Part shown: piece by piece, positions 1 through 8,126 of the stretch | Layout: each line of letters starts with the position of its first letter | Position numbering within the stretch: the first letter of the stretch is position 1 | DNA from: UMGS1601 sp964617585 | Lineage (GTDB): Bacteria; Bacillota; Clostridia; Oscillospirales; Ruminococcaceae | Direction of reading: 5' to 3' | Assembly: GCA_964617585.1 (NCBI GenBank) | Contig: CAZTXS010000008.1 | Coordinates: 1-60,870 of the forward strand | DNA length: 60,870 nucleotides | Position numbers and translations under genes: made by a program | The notes under the pieces: generated by a model | Databases searched by the model: none | The model's input: the letters and a program-made list of their open reading frames with translations, nothing else | What the model was told of the DNA's origin: nothing

Positions 1-37
1 CGCCTATAGAGGCGGGGAACATCTTGCCTAAGTTATA
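1..37 (+). repeat. Interspersed multi-hairpin repeat, copy R1 (truncated by window edge)
   Basis: This is the right-hand end of the repeat family found throughout the window: the GGCGGGG arm, then AACATCTTGCCTAAGTTATA. The rest lies outside the window. It matches R7 at 38912-39017 base for base over most of this length. Confidence 0.85.
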
Positions 38-80
38 TATAATATTCGGTTCTCCGTGAAATAATTTATTTTCAAAATAA

Positions 81-118
81 AAAGAGCTAAACCTATTACG
101 AGTCCGCTCTCTTTTTTT
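81..118 (-). terminator. Probable terminator of rpsT
   Basis: AGAGC and GCTCT arms surround a loose loop. On the minus strand the hairpin is followed by a T-rich stretch. It lies just past the rpsT stop codon. The stem is short, so this is a moderate call. Confidence 0.5.
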
Positions 119-125
119 AATCAAA

Positions 126-380
126 CTATTCCTTAATAAGCTTAGCAAGTTGAGATTTCTTTCTTGCAGCCTTGTTCTTGTGCATAATGCCCTTAGCAGC
201 AGCCTGGTCAACCTTCTTGATTGCGTATGTTACTGCTTCCTTAGCGCTTGCGTCGCCGTTAGCAACAGCAGCCTGAGCCTTTTTCAAAACCGTCTTAAGC
301 TGTGACTTAATTGCTTTGTTTCTGGCTGTCTTTTTGTCAATAACCTTTACCCTTTTCTTTGCTGATTTAATGTTCGGCAT
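126..380 (-). CDS. rpsT: 30S ribosomal protein S20
   Basis: This 84-residue basic protein begins MPNIKSAKKRVKVIDKK, the typical S20 N-terminus, and is rich in Lys and Ala throughout, with the family's usual length. S20 binds 16S rRNA early in 30S assembly. The reading frame stays open a further 24 codons upstream, but the start at 380 is chosen because a strong GGAGGTG ribosome-binding site sits just before it and because homologues begin MPNIKSA. It is transcribed away from gpr and has its own terminator-like hairpin downstream. Confidence 0.97.
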   Translation of the reverse strand: MPNIKSAKKRVKVIDKKTARNKAIKSQLKTVLKKAQAAVANGDASAKEAVTYAIKKVDQAAAKGIMHKNKAARKKSQLAKLIKE

Positions 381-506
381 TTTTACACCTCCTCTAAAAA
401 TTCCACAAAAAGCAGACAAAAGCTTTTTGTAATATTTTGCACTTATTTGCATAAGCTAATTGCATGACTGAGAGGAAAATGCAATTATTTATTAAACAAG
501 TCTTAA

Positions 507-548
507 GTGTTATAATAACACATCTGTTATAAAAATGCAAGCATTTTT
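507..548. promoter_or_regulatory. Two dyads in the rpsT-gpr divergent gap
   Basis: GTGTTATAATAACAC at 507-521 is a 7-bp inverted repeat around one central base. AAAAATGCAAGCATTTTT at 531-548 is an 8-bp stem with a 2-base loop. Both lie between the divergent rpsT and gpr starts, the second about 30 bases before the gpr start codon. They could be a regulator site and a leader hairpin; no function is proved by sequence. Confidence 0.35.
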
Positions 549-579
549 CTTAATTTTTTAATATGAAGGTGATATATTT

Positions 580-1443
580 ATGGGAATCCGTACCGACCTT
601 GCGTTAGAAGCCGCTCAACAGCTTACGAAAACAGCTTCGCTTGATGGCGTTTTGAAAAACGAATACCAAAAAGCTGATTTAAAAATAACCGAAATAGTTG
701 TTGAAACTCAATCAGCCGCCGAAAGCCTGGGAAAACCTACGGGGAAATATATAACGATAGAAAGCGAACTGCCGCTTGAAAATCATCCCGATAATTTTAA
801 TGAGCGGGTGGACATTCTTGCAGAAGAAATAAACAAGCTATGTGAAAACAAAGACAACATCCTTGTCGTAGGCTTGGGCAACAAGCAAATTACACCCGAC
901 AGCTTAGGTCCTGACGTCGCCGATCGAACCTTTGCCACTCGCCATATAAAACAGCTTGCCGAGGACGTAGATACTTCTGACTTATCAACCGTTTCAGTTA
1001 TAAAAACCGGAGTTTTGGGAACTACAGGTATCGAATCAGGTGAAACGGTTCGTGCAATTTGCGATATTATCAAGCCTTCTGCCGTAATTGTTATTGACGC
1101 TCTTGCCTGCTCTGAGCTTTCCCATTTAGGGACAACCATTCAGCTGTGCGATACGGGAATTTCGCCGGGAAGCGGCGTGGAAAACGCCAGAAAGGAGCTT
1201 TCGGAGCAGACGCTCGGCATTAAGGTTATAGCTATCGGAGTTCCTACAGTTGTCGATATGCAGACCATTTCCGAATATGTTTTTGAAACGCCATCTCCTC
1301 AAAAGGAAATGAACAACATGATGGTTACTCCCCGTTCAATAGATAAATTGATTATGAGGGTTTCACGGCTTTTGGCAATGGGCATAAACCGAGCGTTTCA
1401 GCCGAACCTTACAATAGAAGATATAACCTCGTTAGTTGAATAA
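580..1443 (+). CDS. gpr: Germination protease GPR
   Basis: GPR is the spore endoprotease that degrades small acid-soluble spore proteins during germination; it is made as a zymogen in the developing spore. The 287-residue product starts MGIRTDLALEA, resembling the SASP-type IRTDLA sequence at which GPR processes itself. It carries the family blocks VVGLGNKQITPDSLGPDVAD and VIDALACSELSHLG. A GAAGGTGAT ribosome-binding site precedes the ATG. It stands alone, divergent from rpsT, with a hairpin terminator after the stop. It is one of four sporulation genes in this window, which argues for a spore-forming host. Length is somewhat shorter than Bacillus GPR, as is usual in Clostridia. Confidence 0.93.
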   Translation: MGIRTDLALEAAQQLTKTASLDGVLKNEYQKADLKITEIVVETQSAAESLGKPTGKYITIESELPLENHPDNFNERVDILAEEINKLCENKDNILVVGLGNKQITPDSLGPDVADRTFATRHIKQLAEDVDTSDLSTVSVIKTGVLGTTGIESGETVRAICDIIKPSAVIVIDALACSELSHLGTTIQLCDTGISPGSGVENARKELSEQTLGIKVIAIGVPTVVDMQTISEYVFETPSPQKEMNNMMVTPRSIDKLIMRVSRLLAMGINRAFQPNLTIEDITSLVE

Positions 1444-1445
1444 AA

Positions 1446-1476
1446 AAGCGGAGAGCTAAGCCCTCCGCTTAATTCT
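1446..1476 (+). terminator. Terminator of gpr
   Basis: AAGCGGAG at 1446-1453 pairs with CTCCGCTT at 1463-1470, followed by a short T-rich stretch. It sits three bases after the gpr stop codon and directly before repeat copy R2. Confidence 0.7.
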
Positions 1477-1478
1477 TT

Positions 1479-1564
1479 ATAACTTAGGCAAGATGTCCCC
1501 CGCCCTTCTATAGACGGCGGGTTCCATTACTCGGTCGGCATTGCCGACCCTTGCCGCGTTGAAA
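1479..1564 (-). repeat. Interspersed multi-hairpin repeat, copy R2
   Basis: In minus orientation, this copy begins ATAACTTAGGCAAGATG, contains the CCGCC/GGCGG arm and the GGTCGGC-ATT-GCCGACC hairpin, and ends at GCGTTGAA. It lacks the terminal GGGCAAGCCC hairpin. Its edge is about two bases from the aquaporin stop codon. Confidence 0.85.
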
Positions 1565-1565
1565 C

Positions 1566-2240
1566 TTATTCAGCCGTATTGTCTTTTCTAATTAACACCT
1601 TATTAACTATAACTGCAATTACCGCGCCGACGCAAGGAGCAACTATGAATATCCACAAATCTGCAAGCGCATCCGTTCCTCCGAACAAAGCCGGTCCGAA
1701 GCTTCTTGCAGGGTTTACAGAAGTTCCTGTAAGATTTATGCCTAAGATATGTACGAAGGTTAAGGCGATTCCGATAAATATTCCTGCATTAGGAGCAGTT
1801 TTCTTATTTTCTGTAACAGCCAAAACTACAAGAATAAAAATGAAAGTTAAAATAACTTCGGCTATAAACATTCCAAACCAGTTGAAAGTATCTCCTCCGT
1901 TTGCTCCTACAGAAGTTTCGCCTACTTTAAATCCGAAATCAGTTGTTGCCCACATAAGAACTATGCCTAATGTTCCGACAATTCCGCCTGCAAACTGAGC
2001 GATAATATAACCTAAAAAGTCAGTCAGACTCATTTTTCCGTCTAAGAACATTGAAAGTGAAACAGCAGGATTGATGTGACAGCCTGAAACCTTTCCGATA
2101 GTATAAGACATTACAATAACAGAGATTCCGAATGCAAGAGCTGTTGCAACCAAATCGCCGCTGAACGCTGCCGTTCCACACCCGAAAAGAACTAAAACCG
2201 CCGTGCCGATAAACTCAGCAATATACTTTTTAATACTCAT
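1566..2240 (-). CDS. Aquaporin / MIP-family channel
   Basis: The 224-residue membrane protein has the two hallmark Asn-Pro-Ala boxes of the major intrinsic protein family, HINPAVS (about residue 57) and NPARSFGPALFGG (about residue 177), in two pseudo-symmetric halves with six predicted helices. It conducts water and perhaps small neutral solutes across the cytoplasmic membrane. The residue set resembles the AqpZ branch more than glycerol facilitators (GlpF usually has an extra loop and Asp after the second NPAR), but substrate cannot be fixed from sequence. It is a single gene with an AGGAAAA ribosome-binding site. Its stop codon lies next to repeat R2. Confidence 0.9.
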   Translation of the reverse strand: MSIKKYIAEFIGTAVLVLFGCGTAAFSGDLVATALAFGISVIVMSYTIGKVSGCHINPAVSLSMFLDGKMSLTDFLGYIIAQFAGGIVGTLGIVLMWATTDFGFKVGETSVGANGGDTFNWFGMFIAEVILTFIFILVVLAVTENKKTAPNAGIFIGIALTFVHILGINLTGTSVNPARSFGPALFGGTDALADLWIFIVAPCVGAVIAVIVNKVLIRKDNTAE

Positions 2241-2401
2241 AATTTTTCCTCCATACTTTAATTTATTTTAGCAAAAATTTATATATTTTCACTTATTAAT
2301 ATTATATCATATGTTTTTTTAAAAGTCCATAATGCTGATTCCAAAAAATAAAAAGTCTACATAATAAACAAAACGGCGCAGATAAATTTATATATTATTA
2401 C

Positions 2402-2430
2402 AAAAAAAGCTGTCAGTTTTATCCGACAGC
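2402..2430 (-). terminator. Terminator of gyrA
   Basis: GCTGTC at 2409-2414 pairs with GACAGC at 2425-2430. On the minus strand a run of T follows. It lies just after the gyrA stop. The rest of the 2241-2448 gap is AT-rich with no gene. Confidence 0.8.
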
Positions 2431-2448
2431 CTTTTGATTTGATAATCT

Positions 2449-5064
2449 TTATTTATCTGAGTCCTGAGCGTCTTGTTTCTCTTCATTGTTTGTCGCTTTT
2501 TCTTCAGCCTTTATTTCTTCCTCGCTTGGCTGCTCAATCTCAGAAATCTCAGCGGAATCATTATGCTCGGCACGAGTGAACGCAACAACATGAGCGTCGT
2601 CCTTTAGCTTCATAAGCCTTACTCCGGTTGCATATCTTCCCATAACTCTTATATCGCTTGCACGAAGTCTAATAAGAACGCCGTCGCTTGAAATCATTAT
2701 AATATCGTCGTCGTCGTCTACAACCTTTATTCCGCAGACATAACCCTTCATGTCAGAAACCTTATAGTTAAGCATTCCGTAACCGCCCCGGTTTTGAATC
2801 CTGTAGGTTTCTATATCAGAACGTCTTCCAAGCCCCTTATCCGAGACGGTAAGGACAGTAGCTCCTTCCCGAATTCTCGCCATAGATACTACATAATCGC
2901 CCTCACGCAGCTTTATTGCGCGAACGCCGTGAGCAGTCCTTGCCATAGGACGCATCTGACCTTCGTTTATTCTTATAGCCTTACCCTCATGGGTTGCTAT
3001 CATAACCTCGTTAGAGCCGTTGGTCATGCGAACGCCCGTAATTTCATCGCCCTCATTGATTCCTATAGCAATCAAACCGTTCTTTCTGACGTTCTTATAA
3101 GCGGAAAGCTCTGTTCTCTTGATTCTTCCGTTTTTGGTAACCATGATAATATACTTGCCGGGATCGAAGTTTTCGGTTTTTATCATCTGAGCAATATTTT
3201 CATCTTCAGTCAGCGGAAGAAGATTTACAACATTTATTCCTTTAGACGCTTTTGATCCCTCGGGGATTTCATAGCATTTAAGCTTGTACATTATTCCTTT
3301 GTTAGTGATGAACAGAACATGGTCGTGGGTTGAACAGATAAACATTTCGGTAACAAAATCGTCTTCTCTCTGTTTCATTCCCGAAACGCCTCTGCCGCCT
3401 CGGTGCTGAGCCTTATATGCAGAAACAGGCATTCTCTTTATATAACCGCTGTTAGTGAGAGTAACCACACTTTCTTCAATAGGAATGAGGTCCTCAATAT
3501 CAACCTCGCCGCTAACGTTTTCAATCTGAGTCCTGCGTTCATCGCCGAATTTATTCTTAATCTCGTTGATTTCATCAAGAATAATATGAAGAACCCTGTC
3601 ATGCTTTCTCAGAATATCTTCAAGGTCGGCAATTTTTTCTTTTAATGCGTTAAACTCATCAACAATCTTCTGCCTTTCAAGACCGGTCAGCTGTCCCAAA
3701 CGCATTTTAACGATTTCGTCCGCCTGAACCTCCGTCAATCCTTTTGTATGCTCAGTAAGCTCGGTACCTCCGAGAAGAATCGTCATATCCTCGTCCTTAA
3801 AACGTTCTAAGAGTCTTTGCTTACCATCCTGAATCGTCTTTGAAGACCGAAGAATACCGATAACCTCGTCAATATTATCAATAGCAAGGCAGAAGCCTTG
3901 TAAAATATGCGCTCTGTCCTTGGCCTTTTTCAAGTCAAACCGAGTTCTCTTTTCAATTACTTCAACCTGGAAATCAAGATAATGCTCAAGCATTTCTTTA
4001 AGAGTCAGAACCTTCGGAACGCCGTCAACAAGAGCGAGCATTATAGCTCCCACGGTATCCTGAAGCTGAGTGTAAGAGAAAAGCTTATTTAAAACTACCT
4101 GAGGAATCGCATCCTTTTTAAGCTCAACGACAATTCTCATTCCGTTTCTGTCAGATTCGTCACGAAGATCGTGAATTCCGTCAATACGCTTTTCTTTAAC
4201 AAGATTCGCTATGCTTTCAAGCAGCCTTGACTTGTTGACCATATAAGGAATCTCATGAACAATTATACAGTTTCGTCCCTTGATTTCTTCTATAGAGGTC
4301 TTTGCACGAAGCGTTATCTTTCCTCTTCCTGTAGCGTAAGCCGCCCTGATTCCGGCTCTGCCCATAATAATTCCGCCGGTAGGGAAGTCAGGACCTTTAA
4401 TACAGCCCATAAGCTCTTCCAGCGAGCAGTCGGGGTTTTCAACTAAAAGACTAAGAGCGTCCACTACCTCGTTAAGGTTATGCGGAGGGATATTAGTCGC
4501 CATTCCTACGGCTATTCCCGTTGAACCGTTCACCAAAAGCTGAGGAAAACGGCTCGGCAGAACCTCAGGCTCTTTAAGCCTGTCGTCATAGTTCGGCATA
4601 AACGGAACGGTTTCCTTGTTAATATCCGTAAGCATATGAACCGATATCTTAGCCATCTTAGCCTCGGTATAACGATAAGCGGCAGGCGGATCTCCGTCTA
4701 CAGAACCGAAGTTTCCGTGTCCGTCAACCAAAGGATAACGCAGTGAAAAGCTCTGCGCCATACGCACAAGAGCGTCATAAACGGAAGCGTCTCCGTGCGG
4801 ATGGTATCTTCCCAAAACCGAGCCTACAGTATCCGCACACTTTCTGTACGCTTTATCAGGCGTAATTCCGTTTTCATGCAATGTATATAAAATTCTTCTG
4901 TGAACGGGCTTTAATCCGTCACGAACATCAGGTAAAGCACGGGAAACAATAACAGCCATTGAATACTGAATAAACGAGTTTTTCATTTCGGATTCAATAT
5001 CTCTGACTATCAGCTTATTGTCCCCGTTGACGTAAGCTTTATCCCGGATTTCACTTTCCGACAC
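2449..5064 (-). CDS. gyrA: DNA gyrase subunit A
   Basis: GyrA forms the A2B2 gyrase that introduces negative supercoils; it breaks and rejoins DNA through a tyrosine. The 871-residue protein has the winged-helix/tower breakage domain with catalytic Tyr132 (AAYRYTE), then the C-terminal beta-pinwheel with a GyrA-box variant QHRGGRG. Its last ~40 residues are an acidic Glu/Asp/Lys tail. In the quinolone-resistance region the sequence reads HPHGDASVYD, so Ala93 occupies the position that is Ser83 in Escherichia coli. It is the last gene of the dnaA-dnaN-recF-remB-gyrB run and has its own terminator. Confidence 0.98.
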   Translation of the reverse strand: MSESEIRDKAYVNGDNKLIVRDIESEMKNSFIQYSMAVIVSRALPDVRDGLKPVHRRILYTLHENGITPDKAYRKCADTVGSVLGRYHPHGDASVYDALVRMAQSFSLRYPLVDGHGNFGSVDGDPPAAYRYTEAKMAKISVHMLTDINKETVPFMPNYDDRLKEPEVLPSRFPQLLVNGSTGIAVGMATNIPPHNLNEVVDALSLLVENPDCSLEELMGCIKGPDFPTGGIIMGRAGIRAAYATGRGKITLRAKTSIEEIKGRNCIIVHEIPYMVNKSRLLESIANLVKEKRIDGIHDLRDESDRNGMRIVVELKKDAIPQVVLNKLFSYTQLQDTVGAIMLALVDGVPKVLTLKEMLEHYLDFQVEVIEKRTRFDLKKAKDRAHILQGFCLAIDNIDEVIGILRSSKTIQDGKQRLLERFKDEDMTILLGGTELTEHTKGLTEVQADEIVKMRLGQLTGLERQKIVDEFNALKEKIADLEDILRKHDRVLHIILDEINEIKNKFGDERRTQIENVSGEVDIEDLIPIEESVVTLTNSGYIKRMPVSAYKAQHRGGRGVSGMKQREDDFVTEMFICSTHDHVLFITNKGIMYKLKCYEIPEGSKASKGINVVNLLPLTEDENIAQMIKTENFDPGKYIIMVTKNGRIKRTELSAYKNVRKNGLIAIGINEGDEITGVRMTNGSNEVMIATHEGKAIRINEGQMRPMARTAHGVRAIKLREGDYVVSMARIREGATVLTVSDKGLGRRSDIETYRIQNRGGYGMLNYKVSDMKGYVCGIKVVDDDDDIIMISSDGVLIRLRASDIRVMGRYATGVRLMKLKDDAHVVAFTRAEHNDSAEISEIEQPSEEEIKAEEKATNNEEKQDAQDSDK

Positions 5065-5097
5065 AATATCACTCTCTTTTCATAGATATTAATTTTC

Positions 5098-5781
5098 TTA
5101 ACTGTTCTGAACAATCTCCGTTTCAAAATCATCGCCCAGCTTCTGATCGAAGGTATAAGAAATTTCTTTGATTTCACTTTCGCTTAAAGCTCTTTTCGGC
5201 AGAATATAAATAGATTCCTTCTTTAAAAATATAACAAACATATTTTCTTTTTCAAGAACCGCCAGACCCATATCGCTGAAATTCACGACCTTAGGCGGAA
5301 TTTCCGTAGGTTCTTCCCCTTCTTCTACGGCCTGATCGATTTCCTCCTGCGGGATAATCGTTTCAATAGAAAATTTATTCTCATAAAGCTTAAAGGTATA
5401 TTGATCATCCTCAAGCGGTTTCAAAGATTGCATAAGCGTTTTTCTGATTTTTACAGGATTATACCAGACTATAAATATGACCGCCAGACAAACCACAAAG
5501 CACAGCCAGGACGCAAAATTATCAGGATTCTTTACAATCTGATATATAAACAGTGCGGCAAGGATGCCAAACGCAACTGTTTTTAAAATGCTGGATTTCA
5601 AAATGTATTTTTTCTGAAAAGCAATAAATGCTTCCTCTTCTTCGGTGTTCATAATGTTGTAAGAAACCGAAAGCTTAGGGGACTCCTCTATTCTTTCGTT
5701 AATTTCTTCAACCGCCTGCGTCTTAAGAATTTCAAGCTGTGAATCCACAGATGATGATTCCTTGTTAATTTTCTCGCTCAT
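5098..5781 (-). CDS. YcxB-like two-helix membrane protein of unknown role
   Basis: The 227-residue protein has a charged N-terminal region (residues 1-75), two adjacent membrane helices (about 80-125, including FGILAALFIYQIV and FVVCLAVIFIVWY), then a soluble C-terminal half with beta-rich pattern ending in an acidic stretch. Overall layout and the FxIETIIPQEEI-like segment resemble YcxB-family proteins, whose function is unknown. It lies between gyrB and gyrA with gaps of 20 and 33 bases, so it is almost certainly co-transcribed with them. No enzyme motif is visible. The placement between the two gyrase genes is the main point of interest. Confidence 0.7.
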   Translation of the reverse strand: MSEKINKESSSVDSQLEILKTQAVEEINERIEESPKLSVSYNIMNTEEEEAFIAFQKKYILKSSILKTVAFGILAALFIYQIVKNPDNFASWLCFVVCLAVIFIVWYNPVKIRKTLMQSLKPLEDDQYTFKLYENKFSIETIIPQEEIDQAVEEGEEPTEIPPKVVNFSDMGLAVLEKENMFVIFLKKESIYILPKRALSESEIKEISYTFDQKLGDDFETEIVQNS

Positions 5782-5801
5782 TTCTCTCTCCTTAAAAATA
5801 T

Positions 5802-7796
5802 CTAGATGTCAAGATTCTCTGCATATTTTGCATTTTTCTCTATGAATTCTTTTCTGGGAGCAACCTTATCACCCATAAGAATTGTAAAGATTTCATCAGC
5901 CTTCTGGGCGTCCTCAAGTGAAATCTTAATCATAGTTCTTCGCTCGGGGTCCATGGTTGTTTCCCAAAGCTGTTCAGGATCCATCTCACCCAAACCTTTA
6001 TATCTCTGAACCTCAACCTTCAGTCCGCCGTCGCCCGAAAGCTCTTTTATATATTCATCTCTCTCCTCATCAGAAAACGCATATCTGACTTGCTTTCCCC
6101 TATAAACCTTAAACAGCGGCGGCTGGGCAATATAAACGTGACCCTCAATGATAAGCTGTTTCATAAACCTGAAGAAAAACGTCAAAAGCAGCGTTCTGAT
6201 ATGGCTTCCGTCAACATCGGCGTCCGCCATAATAATGATTTTTCCGTATCTTAGTCTTGTGATGTCAAAGTCCTCGCCTATGCTTGTACCCAATGCGGTA
6301 ACCACCGGCATAAGCTTCTCGTTTCCGTATACTTTGTCTATTCTCGCTTTTTCAACATTAAGCATCTTTCCCCACAGAGGAAGTATAGCCTGAAATCTTC
6401 TGTCCCTGCCCTCTTTAGCAGAGCCTCCCGCAGAATCTCCCTCGACAATATATATTTCCGTTCCGTCCGCTCCTTTGTCAGAGCAGTCTGCAAGCTTTCC
6501 CGGAAGCTGAGCAGATTCTAGAGCCGATTTTCTTCTGGTTAAATCTCTTGCTTTTTTTGCAGCTTCTCTGGCCCTTTGAGCTGCAATGGATTTTTCAAAT
6601 ATAGCCTTTGCAACCGAAGGATTTTCTTCAAGATAGTCCATAAGCTTTGAAGTTACTATCTTATCAACCAAGGGTCTTACCTCAGGATTTCCAAGTCTTC
6701 CCTTGGTCTGTCCTTCAAACTCACAGTTTGTAAGCTTAACCGAAACTATTGCTGTTATTCCCTCGCGAACGTCATCACCTAACAGCTTTTCGCCTTCTTT
6801 CAGGAGATTAAATCTTTTTCCGTATTCGTTCAGAACCTTAGTTAAAGCGTTTTTGAATCCGGTTTCGTGAGTACCTCCGTCAATCGTGTGAATATTATTA
6901 GCAAAGCTCATAACAAATTCATTATAGCTGTCGTTATATTGAAGCGCAATTTCAGCATAGCTGTCGCCTGCTGAACCGTTTATATAAATAATTTCAGGAA
7001 TAATGGGTTTAAGTCCTTTTATATTATGAATGTGAGTAACAAACTCTCTTATTCCTCCCTCATAGTGAAGCGTTTCAGATTTAATATCATTTTCATCTCT
7101 GACGTCGGAAAATACAATTTTTATACCTGCATTTAAAAATGCCTGCTCACGAAGCCTTTTGAGAAGTATTTCATAATCATACACAATTTCTGAAAAAATC
7201 TCGGGATCGGCTTTGAACATAACTGTAGTTCCGGTTTTATCGGTAGTTCCTATAATCTTAATTTCTTCAGAATAATGGCCTCGGTCGAATCTCTGAAAAT
7301 GAATGTTCTCACCGTCATATACGGTCAGTTCTAACCATTCGGACAAAGCGTTTACAACAGAAGCTCCTACTCCGTGAAGTCCTCCGGCAACCTTATATCC
7401 GCCGCCGCCGAATTTTCCGCCTGCATGAAGAATTGTATAAACGACCGTAGCGGCAGAAATGCCCTCTTTTGGATGAATACCCGTAGGTATACCTCTGCCG
7501 TCGTCGGAAACTCTTATTATTTCTCCCGGCAGAATTTCAACCTTTATTTCATTGCAATAACCTGCCAAAGCCTCGTCGATAGAGTTATCAACTATCTCAT
7601 AAACCAAGTGATGCAGACCTCTCGACCCGGTTGAACCGATATACATTCCCGGTCTTTTTCTTACCGCTTCAAGGCCCTCCAAAACCTGAATTTGACTTTC
7701 GTCATAGCTGTTGCTTTTTTCAACCTGAGAGAGATTTTCATTAGACGCTTCGTCATTAATTTCAATCTCCTGATTTTTCAATTCCTGATTGTCCAA
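5802..7796 (-). CDS. gyrB: DNA gyrase subunit B
   Basis: GyrB supplies ATP hydrolysis for gyrase. The 664-residue protein has the GHKL ATPase domain (VDNSIDEALAG; DDGRGIPTG; GGGYKVAGGLHGVG), the transducer, and the TOPRIM domain (EGDSAGGSAKEGRDRRFQ and the metal-binding DADVDGSHIR). The N-terminus carries about 34 extra acidic residues before the conserved VLEGLEAVRKRPGMYIG. In the TOPRIM region it reads AILPLWGKMLNVEKAR, with Trp where E. coli has Lys in the GyrB quinolone region. A GGAGGATAA ribosome-binding site precedes the ATG. It follows remB by 42 bases in the origin operon. Confidence 0.98.
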   Translation of the reverse strand: MDNQELKNQEIEINDEASNENLSQVEKSNSYDESQIQVLEGLEAVRKRPGMYIGSTGSRGLHHLVYEIVDNSIDEALAGYCNEIKVEILPGEIIRVSDDGRGIPTGIHPKEGISAATVVYTILHAGGKFGGGGYKVAGGLHGVGASVVNALSEWLELTVYDGENIHFQRFDRGHYSEEIKIIGTTDKTGTTVMFKADPEIFSEIVYDYEILLKRLREQAFLNAGIKIVFSDVRDENDIKSETLHYEGGIREFVTHIHNIKGLKPIIPEIIYINGSAGDSYAEIALQYNDSYNEFVMSFANNIHTIDGGTHETGFKNALTKVLNEYGKRFNLLKEGEKLLGDDVREGITAIVSVKLTNCEFEGQTKGRLGNPEVRPLVDKIVTSKLMDYLEENPSVAKAIFEKSIAAQRAREAAKKARDLTRRKSALESAQLPGKLADCSDKGADGTEIYIVEGDSAGGSAKEGRDRRFQAILPLWGKMLNVEKARIDKVYGNEKLMPVVTALGTSIGEDFDITRLRYGKIIIMADADVDGSHIRTLLLTFFFRFMKQLIIEGHVYIAQPPLFKVYRGKQVRYAFSDEERDEYIKELSGDGGLKVEVQRYKGLGEMDPEQLWETTMDPERRTMIKISLEDAQKADEIFTILMGDKVAPRKEFIEKNAKYAENLDI

Positions 7797-7838
7797 AGTT
7801 ATCCTCCTTAAATTTTACACTTAAATTTAATTTATCCG

Positions 7839-8099
7839 TCAGAATTCTTTTTTCATAAATCTTTTTCTCAGAGTCGTCGGAGAAATCTGAGAAATATAAA
7901 CCGTTTCATTAAAATTTTCGTCAAAGCAAACAACGAAGCTTTTTGGAAGCTCTAATGAAACGTTTATAACTCTTTTCATCTTTTCGGCGTTATTTAAATA
8001 TTCTTTAGTGATCTTAGATATTGAAGCCTTATCAACATCAAAAATTCCTATAAGATTTTTTGTGTTTATAATAACTTCGTTTCCCAAATGTAAAAACAT
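7839..8099 (-). CDS. remB: Extracellular matrix regulator RemB (DUF370, YaaB)
   Basis: The 86-residue protein begins MFLHLGNEVIINTKNLIGIFD and contains the LPKSFVVCFD segment typical of RemB/YaaB. In Bacillus subtilis, remB lies between recF and gyrB and influences biofilm matrix gene expression; the same position here makes the assignment firm. It is a small soluble protein with no membrane segment. Spacing is 27 bases from recF and 42 bases to gyrB, so it is inside the operon. Confidence 0.9.
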   Translation of the reverse strand: MFLHLGNEVIINTKNLIGIFDVDKASISKITKEYLNNAEKMKRVINVSLELPKSFVVCFDENFNETVYISQISPTTLRKRFMKKEF

Positions 8100-8126
8100 A
8101 AATTATCCTTTTAATTTTCAACACTG

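Noticed and set aside
783..1139. 118-residue antisense frame in gpr (and antisense frames in gyrA, glyS, soj and others)
   Set aside because: Shadows of strongly supported genes; no own start signals.
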